Shown here piece by piece: positions 39,984 through 50,283 of a stretch of DNA of 64,000 bases (the stretch's first letter is position 1; every line of letters begins with the position of its first letter). A model generated the notes under the pieces. It was not told where the DNA came from and ran no database searches. It worked only from the letters and a program-made list of their open reading frames with translations. The position numbers and the translations under genes were made by a program. The stretch is from Escherichia coli (lineage in GTDB: Bacteria > Pseudomonadota > Gammaproteobacteria > Enterobacterales > Enterobacteriaceae), in assembly GCF_011881725.1 (NCBI RefSeq), contig NZ_JAATUR010000028.1, positions 1-64,000 of the forward strand, in the 5' to 3' direction.

Positions 39984-42029
39984 TTAAACGTTTAGCCCGC
40001 GATGTTGCAACATCGGTGCAATCTGTGGTGCCTTACCGCGCCATTGACGATACAGACGTTCTAAATCTTCGCTATTGCCTCTGGAAAGAATCGCCTCGCG
40101 GAAACGTTGCCCATTTTCACGCGTTAAGCCGCCCTCCTCGACAAACCATTGATAACCATCGTCGGCCAGCATTTGCGTCCACAGATAGGCGTAGTAACCC
40201 GCCGCATATCCGCCGCCAAAAATGTGAGCGAAATAACTGCTACGATAACGCGGCGGTACAGCAGGAAGATCCATGTTTTCCGCCACCAGCGCCCGCAGTT
40301 CGAAATCGTCCACATCCTGTCTTGCTTCCTTCTCTTCCAGACAATGCCAGCGCATATCAAGAAGCGCGGCACCAAGTAATTCGCTCATCTCGTAGCCTTT
40401 ATTAAAGAGACTGGCATTGCGCATTTTCTTTTGTAACTCTTCCGGCATCGCTTCTCCGGTTTGGTAATGCCTTGCATAGCGAGAGAATACCTGCGGATTT
40501 GTCGCCCAGTGCTCGTTGATTTGTGAAGGAAACTCGACGAAATCACGCGGCGTGTTAGTGCCAGAAAGCGTCGCATAACGTTGGCTGGCAAACAGGCCGT
40601 GCAGCGTATGACCAAACTCGTGGAATAAGGTTATAACATCGTCCCACAATAATAATGCAGGTTCGCCTGTCGCCGGTTTCTGATAATTGCAAACATTGTA
40701 AATAACGGGACGTGTCTCATTGAGCGTAGATTGCTCAACAAAATTCCCCATCCACGCGCCGCCGCTTTTTGAGTCACGGGCGAAGAAGTCACCGTAAAAT
40801 AGCGCAAGACCAACGCCGTTATGGTCAAATATTTCCCATACGCGCACATCCGGATGATAGATCGGTATATCGAAGCGCTCGACAAATTTAATGCCGAAAA
40901 GCTGACTGGCAGTCCAGAATACCCCCTCATTCAACACCGTATTCAATTCGAAATAAGGTTTAAGCTGCGCTTCATCGAGATCAAATTTCTCACGACGCAC
41001 TTGTTCAGCATAAAATGCCCAGTCCCACGGCTGAGCGTTGAACCCGCCCTGCTGCTTTTCGATAACCGCCTGAATAGATGCCAGCTCATCGTCTGCTCGC
41101 TTACGCGCTGCCGGGACGATTTCACGCATGAAGTTAAGTGCTGCTTCGGGTGTTTTTGCCATCTGGTCGGCAATTTTCCACGCGGCATAATGCGGGAAAC
41201 CAAGCAGTTTCGCCTGCTGCGCGCGGATCTCCACCAGACGTTGAATAATGGCACGGGTATCGTTAGCGTCATTTTTTTCCGCTCGCGTCCAGCCCGCCGT
41301 GAACAATTTTTCACGCGTTGTGCGATCACGCAGATCGGCTAGTGCCGGTTGCTGGGTGGTATTCAGCAGCGGGATAAGCCATTTGTTATCCAGACCTTTC
41401 TCACGAGCCGCATCAGCCGCCAGCGCCATCTCCTGCTCACTCATCCCCGCCAGTTGCCCGATATCGTCCACAACCAGACCGCCGGATTTATTTGCCGCCA
41501 ATAACCGCTGATTAAACTGGCTTGTCAGGGTCGCAGCTTCTGTATTCAGCACTTTTAATTTTGCTTTATCGACCTCTGCAAGTTTGGCCCCGGCAAGGAC
41601 AAAACGCTGATAAATCACCTCAACCAGTCGAATGGATTCACTATCAAGCCCCAGGGAGTCACGGCGCTGCCAGATGGCGTCTACCCGTGCGAATAATTCG
41701 CCGTTCAGGTAGATGTCATTCGCCAGTTCAGCAAGTTCCGCCGAAAACTGTTCATCAAGACGCTGTAATTCATCGTTGGTATGCGCCGAGGTCATAGCGA
41801 AGAAGACGCTGGTCACTCGTGTGAGTAATTCCCCGCTCTTTTCAAGAGCCAGAATAGTGTTAGTAAAATCAGGCGTCTGTGGGTTTAACGCTATCGCCTC
41901 TATCTCAATCCGCTTTTGCCGCATCCCCTCGTCGAATGCCGGGCGATAGTGATGATTTGCAATCTGATCAAAATGGGGAGCCATATAAGGCAGCGTGCTC
42001 TGCGTAAGAAAAGGATTCGTCGTTGACAT
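39984..42029 (-). CDS. dcp: Dipeptidyl carboxypeptidase Dcp
   Basis: A 681-residue M3-family zinc metallopeptidase that removes C-terminal dipeptides from peptides. The zinc motif HEFGH lies in LFHEFGHTLHGLFA (about residue 470), with the third ligand region ending in SQINEHWA. There is no signal peptide, so it is cytoplasmic. Full length versus K-12. Divergent from ydfG. Confidence 0.95.
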   Translation of the reverse strand: MSTTNPFLTQSTLPYMAPHFDQIANHHYRPAFDEGMRQKRIEIEAIALNPQTPDFTNTILALEKSGELLTRVTSVFFAMTSAHTNDELQRLDEQFSAELAELANDIYLNGELFARVDAIWQRRDSLGLDSESIRLVEVIYQRFVLAGAKLAEVDKAKLKVLNTEAATLTSQFNQRLLAANKSGGLVVDDIGQLAGMSEQEMALAADAAREKGLDNKWLIPLLNTTQQPALADLRDRTTREKLFTAGWTRAEKNDANDTRAIIQRLVEIRAQQAKLLGFPHYAAWKIADQMAKTPEAALNFMREIVPAARKRADDELASIQAVIEKQQGGFNAQPWDWAFYAEQVRREKFDLDEAQLKPYFELNTVLNEGVFWTASQLFGIKFVERFDIPIYHPDVRVWEIFDHNGVGLALFYGDFFARDSKSGGAWMGNFVEQSTLNETRPVIYNVCNYQKPATGEPALLLWDDVITLFHEFGHTLHGLFASQRYATLSGTNTPRDFVEFPSQINEHWATNPQVFSRYARHYQTGEAMPEELQKKMRNASLFNKGYEMSELLGAALLDMRWHCLEEKEARQDVDDFELRALVAENMDLPAVPPRYRSSYFAHIFGGGYAAGYYAYLWTQMLADDGYQWFVEEGGLTRENGQRFREAILSRGNSEDLERLYRQWRGKAPQIAPMLQHRGLNV

Positions 42030-42165
42030 TTTCTACTCCTGAAAACGAGGTGTTCCATAGCGTAGGCTTACTGATAACGGAGTGCAATCTTGTAAACCAG
42101 TATTACCCGCTCTTAAGCATCACGTGCTATGTTAGTGACACACAAAAGCGTTGAGGAACAGTGAG

Positions 42166-42912
42166 ATGATCGTTTTAGTAACTGGAGCAACGGCAGGTTT
42201 TGGTGAATGCATTACTCGTCGTTTTATTCAACAAGGGCACAAAGTTATCGCTACTGGCCGTCGTCAGGAGCGGTTGCAGGAGTTAAAAGACGAATTGGGA
42301 GACAATCTGTATATCGCCCAACTGGACGTCCGTAACCGCGCAGCTATTGAAGAAATGCTGGCATCACTTCCTGCCGGGTGGCGTGACATTGATATTCTGG
42401 TGAACAATGCCGGACTGGCGCTGGGTATGGAACCGGCGCATAAAGCGAGCGTTGAAGACTGGGAAACCATGATTGATACCAACAATAAAGGCCTGGTGTA
42501 TATGACGCGCGCAGTATTGCCAGGTATGGTTGAACGTAATCATGGTCATATCATTAACATTGGCTCAACGGCAGGTAGCTGGCCGTATGCCGGTGGTAAC
42601 GTTTATGGTGCGACGAAAGCGTTTGTTCGTCAGTTCAGTCTGAATCTGCGTACGGACCTGCATGGTACGGCGGTGCGCGTCACCGACATCGAACCGGGTC
42701 TGGTAGGCGGCACCGAGTTTTCCAATGTCCGCTTTAAAGGCGATGATGGTAAAGCCGAAAAAACCTATCAAAACACCGTTGCACTGACGCCAGAGGATGT
42801 TAGTGAAGCCGTCTGGTGGGTATCAACGCTCCCTGCTCACGTCAATATCAACACCCTGGAAATGATGCCGGTTACGCAAAGCTATGCCGGGCTGAATGTC
42901 CACCGTCAGTAA
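42166..42912 (+). CDS. ydfG: NADP-dependent 3-hydroxy acid dehydrogenase YdfG
   Basis: A 248-residue short-chain dehydrogenase. The cofactor motif is TGATAGFG (about 6-13), followed by NNAG near 84, and the catalytic Ser plus Y147-x-x-x-K are in VYGATKAF. It oxidises L-allo-threonine, serine and 3-hydroxypropionate and reduces malonic semialdehyde. The ATG at 42166 follows GAGGA and gives the K-12 length. Confidence 0.94.
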   Translation: MIVLVTGATAGFGECITRRFIQQGHKVIATGRRQERLQELKDELGDNLYIAQLDVRNRAAIEEMLASLPAGWRDIDILVNNAGLALGMEPAHKASVEDWETMIDTNNKGLVYMTRAVLPGMVERNHGHIINIGSTAGSWPYAGGNVYGATKAFVRQFSLNLRTDLHGTAVRVTDIEPGLVGGTEFSNVRFKGDDGKAEKTYQNTVALTPEDVSEAVWWVSTLPAHVNINTLEMMPVTQSYAGLNVHRQ

Positions 42913-43000
42913 TTTTTATACCCGGCGTAAATGCCGGGTTATTGCTTGTCACAAAAAAGTGGTAGACTCATGCCGTTTACCCACTCAAAAGCTAGAACGA

Positions 43001-43687
43001 ATGACCGTCGAAACGCAACTTAACCCCACACAGCCTGTCAATCAGCAGATTTATCGTATTCTTCGCCGCGACATTGTCCATTGCCTGATTGCACCAGGCA
43101 CGCCGTTGTCGGAAAAAGAAGTTTCTGTTCGTTTCAATGTGTCACGCCAGCCTGTTCGTGAAGCCTTTATTAAACTGGCAGAAAACGGACTGATCCAAAT
43201 TCGTCCTCAGCGTGGCAGCTACGTTAACAAAATCTCCATGACCCAGGTGCGTAACGGCAGTTTTATCCGTCAGGCTATTGAGTGCGCGGTGGCGCGTCGG
43301 GCGGCAAGCATGATTACCGAAAGCCAGTGCTATCAGTTAGAACAAAATCTTCACCAGCAACGCATTGCCATTGAGCGCAAGCAACTGGATGATTTTTTTG
43401 AACTTGATGACAATTTTCATCAACTCCTGACCGAGATTGCCGACTGTCAGCTCGCCTGGGACACCATTGAAAACCTGAAGGCGACCGTTGATCGCGTGCG
43501 CTACATGAGTTTTGACCACGTTTCGCCACCGGAAATGCTGTTACGTCAGCATCTCGATATTTTCTCTGCCCTGCAAAAACGTGATGCCGATGCGGTAGAA
43601 CGTGCAATGATGCAACATTTGCAGGAAATCAGCGAATCCGTGCGCCAGATCCGCCAGGAAAACAGCGACTGGTTTAGCGAAGAGTAA
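43001..43687 (+). CDS. rspR: GntR/FadR-family regulator RspR (YdfH)
   Basis: A 228-residue GntR-type repressor with N-terminal winged helix ([24 protein letters not shown], about 36-59) and a C-terminal all-helical FCD domain whose histidines may bind metal ([14 protein letters not shown]). In K-12 it represses the rspAB operon. Here it sits upstream of ydfZ and faces the ydfI-TRAP-rspBA block across about 2.5 kb. The start at 43001 gives the K-12 length; the longer upstream extension overlaps ydfG and lacks support. Confidence 0.92.
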   Translation: MTVETQLNPTQPVNQQIYRILRRDIVHCLIAPGTPLSEKEVSVRFNVSRQPVREAFIKLAENGLIQIRPQRGSYVNKISMTQVRNGSFIRQAIECAVARRAASMITESQCYQLEQNLHQQRIAIERKQLDDFFELDDNFHQLLTEIADCQLAWDTIENLKATVDRVRYMSFDHVSPPEMLLRQHLDIFSALQKRDADAVERAMMQHLQEISESVRQIRQENSDWFSEE

Positions 43688-43766
43688 TTCATTTCCTCTC
43701 ATCCCATTCGGGGTGAGAGTTCATCCCCTCCTTCTGGTTTATGCAAGCACCAAAAAAGATGTGAAC

Positions 43767-43780
43767 TTGATCATAAACAA
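43767..43780 (+). promoter_or_regulatory. FNR-like site upstream of ydfZ
   Basis: TTGATCATAAACAA matches the FNR consensus TTGAT-N4-ATCAA at nine of ten fixed positions. It lies about 90 bases before ydfZ, which is known to be FNR-activated under anaerobiosis. Confidence 0.6.
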
Positions 43781-43861
43781 AAAAAAATTCACTCGACAGG
43801 AGTATTTATATTGCGCCCGTTACGTGGGCTTCGACTGTAAATCAGAAAGGAGAAAACACCT

Positions 43862-44065
43862 ATGACGACCTACGATCGTAACCGTAACGCAATCACTACT
43901 GGCAGCCGTGTTATGGTTAGCGGCACTGGTCACACTGGCAAGATCCTGTCGATTGATACTGAAGGTCTGACCGCAGAGCAAATCCGCCGCGGTAAAACCG
44001 TAGTAGTTGACGGTTGTGAAGAGAAACTGGCACCTCTGGACCTGATTCGTCTCGGCATGAACTAA
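43862..44065 (+). CDS. ydfZ: Small conserved protein YdfZ
   Basis: A 67-residue cytoplasmic protein ([20 protein letters not shown]). In K-12 it has been reported to carry selenium bound through a cysteine; the single cysteine here is in [14 protein letters not shown] precedes the start and a strong terminator follows. The function is unknown. Confidence 0.9.
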   Translation: MTTYDRNRNAITTGSRVMVSGTGHTGKILSIDTEGLTAEQIRRGKTVVVDGCEEKLAPLDLIRLGMN

Positions 44066-44073
44066 GCGTGTGA

Positions 44074-44102
44074 ATGCCGCCGATGGCGGCATTGCTTTTT
44101 TT
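44074..44102 (+). terminator. Terminator after ydfZ
   Basis: AATGCCGCC-GAT-GGCGGCATT followed by GCTTTTTTT: a perfect 9-bp stem with a T tract. It overlaps the last codon of the convergent ydfI by two bases. Confidence 0.9.
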
Positions 44103-45561
44103 ACTTCACGGAATTTTTCGCCACGGTCGCTTTCGCACCATGCGTTAATAAAGACAAGTACGCTTCCGTCACCTTTGCAACGAACAAAAGATTGTCTGGC
44201 AAATCATCACCAAATATCGCCTGAATCGCCAGCAATGAGTGCACGCGCGCTTTCCCTTCGGCACTACTTTGTACAGACTTCTGAATAACAGGTAACAGTG
44301 GATCACTGATTTCAATCGGATTTCCCTGTTCATCAACACCGCCGACATAACGCATCCAACCCGCGACGCCCAGCGCCAACAGATCGAACTCGCTGTCATG
44401 TGCCAGATGCCAGCGAATAGAATCCAGCATACGCTGCGGCAGTTTCTGACTACCATCCATCGCAATCTGCCAGGTTCGATGGCGTAACGCCGGATTACTG
44501 TAGCGTTCAATCAGTCGCTCAGCATAATTTTGCAGATCCACGCCCTGCACTTTCAGCGTCGGAGCCTGTTCCCGCAACATCAAGGCATATGCCGCACGAC
44601 GATAACTTTCATCTTCCATACAGTCGTTAATATGCTGATATCCGGCCAGATAGCCCAGATATGCCAGGAATGAATGGCTGCCGTTGAGCATACGAAGTTT
44701 CATCTCTTCATAAGGCAGCACATCGCTGACCAGTTCAGCACCGGCTTTTTGCCATTCCGGGCGTCCGGCAACAAAATTATCTTCTATCACCCATTGGCGG
44801 AACGGTTCACAGGCCACGCCTGCCGGATCGCGCACACCGGTAAGTTGTTCGATTCTCGCCAACGTTTCCGCTGTCACCGCGGGCACAATACGGTCCACCA
44901 TTGTCGATGGGAAAGTCACGTTTTCTTCGATCCATTGCGCCAGTTTTGCATCGACAGCATGCGCATAAGAAGTGACAACGTCACGCATCACATGACCGTT
45001 TTCTGGCATATTGTCACAAGACATTACTGTAAACGCGGGAAGTCCTGCCGCCTTACGGCGAGCCAGCGCCTCCACAATAACACCAGGTGCCGTTTTCGGC
45101 TGGTGGGGATTTTTTAGGTCGTCAACGATCATAGGGTGATCCAGCATTAACTGCCCGGTCGCCGGAGAGTGGAAATACCCTTTTTCAGTGATTGTCAGGG
45201 AGACAATTGCGATTTGCGGTTCGCACATAGCAGCAAGTACCGCGTCTAAACCGTCTATTTGCACATGCAACGCTTTTTTCACGACACCAACAACACGAGC
45301 AGTCCAGGCATCGGCCGACATTTCCGCAACGGTATAGAGATTATCTTGCTGTTTTAGATCGATAATTTGTTGTTCACCGCCAATCAGGTTAACTTCGTAA
45401 TAACCCCAGTCACTGCCATGATCGCTTGCCAGAATATCTGCATATACTGCCTGATGCGCCCTGTGAAATGCCCCAAAACCCAAATGCACAATCCGAGGAA
45501 CCAACTGTGAACGATCATAATTAGGAAGTGTAGCTCTGGCATTTAGAAGTCTGTTTTCCAT
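44101..45561 (-). CDS. ydfI: Mannonate/fructuronate oxidoreductase family protein YdfI
   Basis: A 486-residue polyol dehydrogenase of the mannitol dehydrogenase/UxuB family. N-terminal [21 protein letters not shown] binds [20 protein letters not shown] carries the catalytic region. By family it should interconvert D-fructuronate and D-mannonate. It is the last gene of the run rspA-rspB-TRAP-TRAP-ydfI. The first 75 or so residues differ from K-12 YdfI more than the rest, as if a recombination junction lies inside the 5' end. The ATG at 45561 has AGGTG five bases upstream. Confidence 0.9.
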   Translation of the reverse strand: MENRLLNARATLPNYDRSQLVPRIVHLGFGAFHRAHQAVYADILASDHGSDWGYYEVNLIGGEQQIIDLKQQDNLYTVAEMSADAWTARVVGVVKKALHVQIDGLDAVLAAMCEPQIAIVSLTITEKGYFHSPATGQLMLDHPMIVDDLKNPHQPKTAPGVIVEALARRKAAGLPAFTVMSCDNMPENGHVMRDVVTSYAHAVDAKLAQWIEENVTFPSTMVDRIVPAVTAETLARIEQLTGVRDPAGVACEPFRQWVIEDNFVAGRPEWQKAGAELVSDVLPYEEMKLRMLNGSHSFLAYLGYLAGYQHINDCMEDESYRRAAYALMLREQAPTLKVQGVDLQNYAERLIERYSNPALRHRTWQIAMDGSQKLPQRMLDSIRWHLAHDSEFDLLALGVAGWMRYVGGVDEQGNPIEISDPLLPVIQKSVQSSAEGKARVHSLLAIQAIFGDDLPDNLLFVAKVTEAYLSLLTHGAKATVAKNSVK

Positions 45562-45645
45562 AAAAACACCTGTAAATTTCAATCAAAAAGATGAATAAAT
45601 ATTGCTATCTATCAGCAATGAATAGCGCAACGAAAAATTCTGGTC

Positions 45646-46923
45646 TTACATCAGTAATGAAGGTAAGAACAATGCGATTTGCGGGAATATAACCAGCAAG
45701 ATAATGAATGCGAAAAATGCAATTAAATACGGAATCGACGCGCGCACGAACGCAACTGAACTACAATTTAATATTCCACATACGGTGTACATACATATGC
45801 CAACAGGTGGTGTGTTTGCACCTAATAAAGTTAGCACAACAAAAATCATACCGAAATGTATCGGATCAAAACCGGCTTCAAGCGCAATTGGCAATAAAAT
45901 GGGTGTTAGCAGCAGAATAATCACACTACCATCGAATAACATTCCTGCAAGTGCAATAAATGCAAGCAATAAAAAAAGAATGCCGTATTTATTTTCGGTA
46001 AATTCCAGTATCGTTTCCGCCAGTTGCTGTGGAATTTGGTCAAGAATCGTGATATGTCCCAGTATCGCTGCGGACATAATTAATAGCATAACCACGCCAA
46101 TGTCATTTATTGTTTCTTTGAGCACATCCCATAAAACAGAGTTATCTAAGGCTTTATAGACATAACGGCCAATAATAAAAGAATACAAAACAATGAATGC
46201 CCCCGCCTCTGTCGTGGTGAATATTCCAAGACGAATCACAACGATTAATACCACAGGAAACATCAGCGCCCAAAAACTTTCTTTAAAACTGTGCCATACT
46301 TCCTGCCGACATGGCAGTGATGCTGTCTCTGGCTTGATATTCATTTTCCGGGCAAGCATATAATTCGTCAGCATTAATATTGCTGTTAGCAATAATCCTG
46401 GGAAAATACCCGCCACAAACAACTTACCGATAGAAACGTTACCAACAAAACCATAGAGAATCATTAATATACTGGGAGGAATTGTAGCCGTTATCAAAGA
46501 GCTAAAAGCAATGACGACAGCACTGAACGCTTTCGGGTACCCTCGTGCCACCATGGGTAAGCCAAGCACTCTCGCTTGCATCGCTGCATCGGCTGTTGCC
46601 GAACCAGAAACGCCCCCCAGCAAACACGCCAAAAGTACGTTAATTTGCGCCAGTCCACCAATCATCCAGCCAGAAATCACACGAGCAAAATCAAGCAGAC
46701 GTCCTGTTACCCCCGATTTGTTCAGCAAATTACCGACCAATAAAAAAAGTGGTGTCGCCAGAATAGGAAATGATTGCGTGGGTGCCGAAAACTTTTGAAA
46801 AGCAATACCGACAGGTAAAAAGTCAGCAGTAAAGAAATAACTTAAACTAGATATTGCAATTACCATCCCGACAGGCATACCAACACAGAGTAATGCAATA
46901 AATAAAATAACTGCTATTAACAT
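45646..46923 (-). CDS. TRAP transporter large membrane subunit (DctM type), set 1
   Basis: A 425-residue, very hydrophobic protein of the DctM/SiaM/YiaN family. It begins MLIAVILFIALLCVGMPVGM and contains about 12 predicted helices and the family motifs VSGSATADAAMQARVLGLPM and TATIPPSILMILYG. It is the channel-forming subunit of a sodium-driven, binding-protein-dependent transporter. AGGAGG lies 6 bases before the chosen ATG, and the start overlaps the end of the small-subunit gene by 7 bases; an upstream in-frame extension is not needed. No close K-12 counterpart sits at this locus. Confidence 0.9.
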   Translation of the reverse strand: MLIAVILFIALLCVGMPVGMVIAISSLSYFFTADFLPVGIAFQKFSAPTQSFPILATPLFLLVGNLLNKSGVTGRLLDFARVISGWMIGGLAQINVLLACLLGGVSGSATADAAMQARVLGLPMVARGYPKAFSAVVIAFSSLITATIPPSILMILYGFVGNVSIGKLFVAGIFPGLLLTAILMLTNYMLARKMNIKPETASLPCRQEVWHSFKESFWALMFPVVLIVVIRLGIFTTTEAGAFIVLYSFIIGRYVYKALDNSVLWDVLKETINDIGVVMLLIMSAAILGHITILDQIPQQLAETILEFTENKYGILFLLLAFIALAGMLFDGSVIILLLTPILLPIALEAGFDPIHFGMIFVVLTLLGANTPPVGICMYTVCGILNCSSVAFVRASIPYLIAFFAFIILLVIFPQIALFLPSLLM

Positions 46924-47393
46924 GTTTCCTCCTGTGAAACGGCAACTTTTTGCCGACATCCCTGAAAAATAAATGATACTGATGTTACGACCATTAATAA
47001 ACACCCAGTCGGCACAGCACTGTTTAACCAGGCAATTGACATCTCAGTGACTGGTAGTACCTGATTGTGTGTAGTCCATGTAAAGCTAAAACCATACCAC
47101 ACTCCGCAGAGCAAAAAACCCAGAATAAAAATCTCGTTAAACCACAGGAAAAATATCTGTAATTGTAGTGGGAATAAATTAGTTAAGGCATCGATACCAA
47201 TATGTCTACGCGTCTGAAAAGCATAGTCGATAGCAAACATACTGACCCAGGCAAAAAGTACCATTGCTATCTCCAGCGACCAAATAACCGGATAACCAAT
47301 ACTCCGACTAATACCTCCGATCAGAATAATTAATACAATAGAAACTAAGCCAAGACGGGCAAGAACAAGTTCAGCCTTACGGAAAATATTCAT
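46917..47393 (-). CDS. TRAP transporter small membrane subunit (DctQ type), set 1
   Basis: A 158-residue protein with four predicted transmembrane helices (for example LGLVSIVLIILIGGISRSIG and FFLWFNEIFILGFLLCGVWY) and the DctQ signature WSLEIAMVLFAWVSMFAIDYAFQTRRHIGID-like stretch near residues 38-68. It bridges the binding protein and the large subunit. Translationally coupled to the large-subunit gene. It is 48 bases downstream of the binding-protein gene, across a hairpin. Confidence 0.88.
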   Translation of the reverse strand: MNIFRKAELVLARLGLVSIVLIILIGGISRSIGYPVIWSLEIAMVLFAWVSMFAIDYAFQTRRHIGIDALTNLFPLQLQIFFLWFNEIFILGFLLCGVWYGFSFTWTTHNQVLPVTEMSIAWLNSAVPTGCLLMVVTSVSFIFQGCRQKVAVSQEETC

Positions 47394-47412
47394 TGATACT
47401 CCTCAAGTAAAG

Positions 47413-47433
47413 AAGCAGAGCCGAAACTCTGCT
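47413..47433 (-). terminator. Hairpin between binding-protein and small-subunit genes, set 1
   Basis: On the minus strand AGCAGAG and CTCTGCT pair around a 7-base loop, followed by TCTTTAC. The T tract is short, so it is probably an attenuator or 3'-stabilising hairpin that lets the binding protein be made in excess. Confidence 0.5.
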
Positions 47434-47441
47434 TGCATTAT

Positions 47442-48419
47442 TTAATTAATTACTGAGTTAACCTGTTTATATGCCTCGCTCAACCCTAGTTTCTCTGGTA
47501 CATAACGACATCCGTCAATAAAAGGTTGGATATCGACATTTGAAATTGTCATACCTTTATTTGCCATTTCATCCAGCATCTTATCACCAGCCTGAATAGT
47601 ATTCTCTGACGCAATATCCCCATTTTTTTGCGATTCTTCACGCAATATGGTCTGTTGTTCTGGAGTCAGGCTGGACAGCCATTTCTGTGAAACAATAATC
47701 CCTGTCATTAAATGAATATGGTTGGTTTTTGTAATATATTTAGTTATTTCATACAGCTTAGAACCATACACCGCTGTTGGTTGAGCTTCAGCCGCATCAA
47801 CAACGCCAGTCTGAATCGAAGAATAAACCTCTGACCAGGAAAGCGGCGTCGGTGAACCGCCCATACACTTGATCGTTTCAATGGTAACTGGTGCTTCCAG
47901 TGCACGAACACGCACCCCATTGAGATCGGATGGTTTAGTAATTGGTTTTTGTGTGACCAGCATCCGAGCCCCCTGATACCAGTTGAATGACAATGGCGTC
48001 AGTCCTGAATTGCTGGCCATTTTATCACTCCACTGCAAGAACACCGGACTCGCAATAAATGTTTTCAGTGCTGTGTAATCTTTAAACACAAAAGGTGCTG
48101 GAATAATGGCAAACTCTGGCACAAATTGCGCTAAACGCGCCCCATCCACCACCACACCAACATTACTTCCCGCCTGTGCATGTTGTAAAAGTTCGTTATC
48201 TGCACCCAATTGACCACTGGAAAAAAGCTTAATTTTTATTTCACCTTTCGTCCGGGCTTCAACTCCTTTTTTAAAACTTTGCAACCCTTTATAAATCGGA
48301 TCATCCGGTGAAAGCGATGTGCTGACATTCAGCGATTCTGCAGCATAACTAGCACTAAAAATAAACAAAGGTAATATACAGGCAAGTCTGATAACGGAAG
48401 TTGCCTTATTCATTTTCAT
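47442..48419 (-). CDS. TRAP transporter periplasmic substrate-binding protein (DctP type), set 1
   Basis: A 325-residue periplasmic protein: signal peptide MKMNKATSVIRLACILPLFI, cleavage near SYA-AE. The DctP fold includes the conserved arginine in LNGVRVRALEAPVTIETIKC that binds substrate carboxylates, followed by PTPLSWSEVYSSIQTGVVDA. The ligand should be an organic acid; neighbouring genes suggest a hexonate or uronate. The ATG at 48419 follows AAGGA by 7 bases; the frame extends upstream but without support. It lies 61 bases downstream of the set 2 large subunit. Confidence 0.9.
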   Translation of the reverse strand: MKMNKATSVIRLACILPLFIFSASYAAESLNVSTSLSPDDPIYKGLQSFKKGVEARTKGEIKIKLFSSGQLGADNELLQHAQAGSNVGVVVDGARLAQFVPEFAIIPAPFVFKDYTALKTFIASPVFLQWSDKMASNSGLTPLSFNWYQGARMLVTQKPITKPSDLNGVRVRALEAPVTIETIKCMGGSPTPLSWSEVYSSIQTGVVDAAEAQPTAVYGSKLYEITKYITKTNHIHLMTGIIVSQKWLSSLTPEQQTILREESQKNGDIASENTIQAGDKMLDEMANKGMTISNVDIQPFIDGCRYVPEKLGLSEAYKQVNSVIN

Positions 48420-48480
48420 ATTTAATTCCTTTTTATAACGGGTCAGACATAGGTTATTAAGAAGCAATTCAAGTGACGTA

Positions 48481-49764
48481 TTATTTCATCCCTAATAGTG
48501 CCGGAAGCCACAATGAGAGTCCTGGTATGTAAGAAACCATAAACAGTAAAATAATATTTCCTGTAATAAACGGAATTACCGCTTTACTGATCTCGCCTAA
48601 GGACACGCGGGCAATCCCTTGCGAAACGAAAAGGCACACGCCCACAGGCGGTGTCGTCAGGCCTATAACAAGATTCATTACCATCATTACGGCAAAATGG
48701 ATTGGGTCCATGCCGATGGCTGTTGCAACTGAGAGTAATGGAGTAAAGAGAATCAACAATGCTGCGATGGTTTCCATAAACATCCCTACCAACAGCAGCA
48801 GCAGATTAATCATTAGAATCAACAAATATTTGTTGCTTGTAATAGATAGCATGCCATCAGCGATTTGCTGCGGGATCCCTTCAGAGGTCAGGATCCAGGC
48901 AAAAACGTTGGCGAAACCAACCAGCATCAAAATGCCCGCCGTACCGCTGATGCTTTCCATCATACATGCCATGAATTTGCTTACGGTCAAATCGCCATAA
49001 ACAAAAAAACCAACGATTAACGAGAAAACAACGGCAAATACTGACGCTTCTGTCGGAGTAAACAACCCTGTCACCAACCCTCCGATAATCATCACTGGCA
49101 TCAGAATTGCCCAGATCGCCCCACGGGTTGCATGCAAACGTTCACGGAAACTCGCACGCTCACCTTTTGGATAGCCACGTTTCCGCGCCAGATACCAGGC
49201 AATTCCTGCCATGGTTAAGCCCATCATCAAACCAGGAACGGCCCCCGCAATAAAAAGCTTACCTACCGATAAACCGGTTAGTGTACCAACGATAATCATA
49301 GGTACGCTGGGAGGAATAATTGGACCGACTGTCGATGCAACAGCAGTAATAGCCCCCGAGAATGGTGCATCATATCCGCTACGTTTCATCGCAGGGATCA
49401 TAACCGAGCCAATACTTGCGGCTTCTGATACTGCTGTGCCAGAGATACCGGCAAAAATCATTGAGCCACTGACGTTGGCCATTGCCAATCCGCCACGAAT
49501 ATGACCAAGCCAGGCATTACTGAAAGAAACGATTCGATCAGTAATACCTCCTCCATTCATTAATCCACCAGCCAACAGAAAGCCCGGAATGCAGAGCAGT
49601 ACAAAGGAGTCCATGCCACTAAAAAACTGGTTCGCCATGATGGCGAGTCCCATATCGGTGACCAATAAATAGAAGATTGAGGATAACGCCAGGGAGAAAA
49701 TAACCGGCACACCTAGCATAAGTGAAACAAAAAAAATCACAAATAGACCAATTGTCGGATTCAT
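48481..49764 (-). CDS. TRAP transporter large membrane subunit (DctM type), set 2
   Basis: A 427-residue DctM/YiaN-type subunit with about 12 predicted helices, beginning MNPTIGLFVIFFVSLMLGVP. Family motifs GISGTAVSEAASIGSVMIPAMKRSGY and GPIIPPSVPMIIVG are intact. It is clearly homologous to, but distinct from, the set 1 large subunit, so the two sets are not a recent duplication. It lies 24 bases downstream of the set 2 small subunit. Confidence 0.9.
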   Translation of the reverse strand: MNPTIGLFVIFFVSLMLGVPVIFSLALSSIFYLLVTDMGLAIMANQFFSGMDSFVLLCIPGFLLAGGLMNGGGITDRIVSFSNAWLGHIRGGLAMANVSGSMIFAGISGTAVSEAASIGSVMIPAMKRSGYDAPFSGAITAVASTVGPIIPPSVPMIIVGTLTGLSVGKLFIAGAVPGLMMGLTMAGIAWYLARKRGYPKGERASFRERLHATRGAIWAILMPVMIIGGLVTGLFTPTEASVFAVVFSLIVGFFVYGDLTVSKFMACMMESISGTAGILMLVGFANVFAWILTSEGIPQQIADGMLSITSNKYLLILMINLLLLLVGMFMETIAALLILFTPLLSVATAIGMDPIHFAVMMVMNLVIGLTTPPVGVCLFVSQGIARVSLGEISKAVIPFITGNIILLFMVSYIPGLSLWLPALLGMK

Positions 49765-49788
49765 GCGATGTTCTCACGTTAAATTATT

Positions 49789-50265
49789 CTATTTCCGCTC
49801 TTGCGGTGTAAAATCCCTAATCAAATTGAATAAGGTGAAAAGAGACATATTGGCTGTAATGATAATGACCGATGCTGTAACCCATGCCTGAGAAATAGGT
49901 AGCGTGGTTGCCATGCGCCACATCGTACTTTCAACATATTCAACAGAATTAATCATTAGCGTTATTGAACAACTCAGGATGACCAGATCAATAATAAGCA
50001 CCAGGACTCTTCTTAATGTCGGAGAAAGCAGACTTATCACCAGGTCAACATTGACTAATTCCCGCTTACCTGTTGCTAATGCGCACCCAAAAGCAACCAC
50101 ATACACTAACAGAAATCGTGCTACTTCTTCTGTCCATGCGGGTGAACTAATAGGTAATGGACGAGATACAACCTGGAGCAAAACAACACCAATGAGCGCA
50201 GTTAACAATACTGTACCAATAATTAAATAGCTTCGTTCTATAAAGCCATACAGCTTATTAAACAT
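49789..50265 (-). CDS. TRAP transporter small membrane subunit (DctQ type), set 2
   Basis: A 158-residue DctQ-type protein with four predicted helices (for example YLIIGTVLLTALIGVVLLQV) and the family motif SPAWTEEVARFLLVYVVAFG (about 36-55). Same length as the set 1 small subunit but different sequence. AAGGAG precedes the start. The preceding binding-protein gene ends 52 bases upstream, with a strong hairpin between. Confidence 0.88.
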   Translation of the reverse strand: MFNKLYGFIERSYLIIGTVLLTALIGVVLLQVVSRPLPISSPAWTEEVARFLLVYVVAFGCALATGKRELVNVDLVISLLSPTLRRVLVLIIDLVILSCSITLMINSVEYVESTMWRMATTLPISQAWVTASVIIITANMSLFTLFNLIRDFTPQERK

Positions 50266-50283
50266 ATCTGAACTCCTTTAGCT

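Noticed and set aside
42896..43000. 35-codon N-terminal extension of RspR
   Set aside because: It overlaps ydfG and has no ribosome site; the ATG at 43001 gives the family length.
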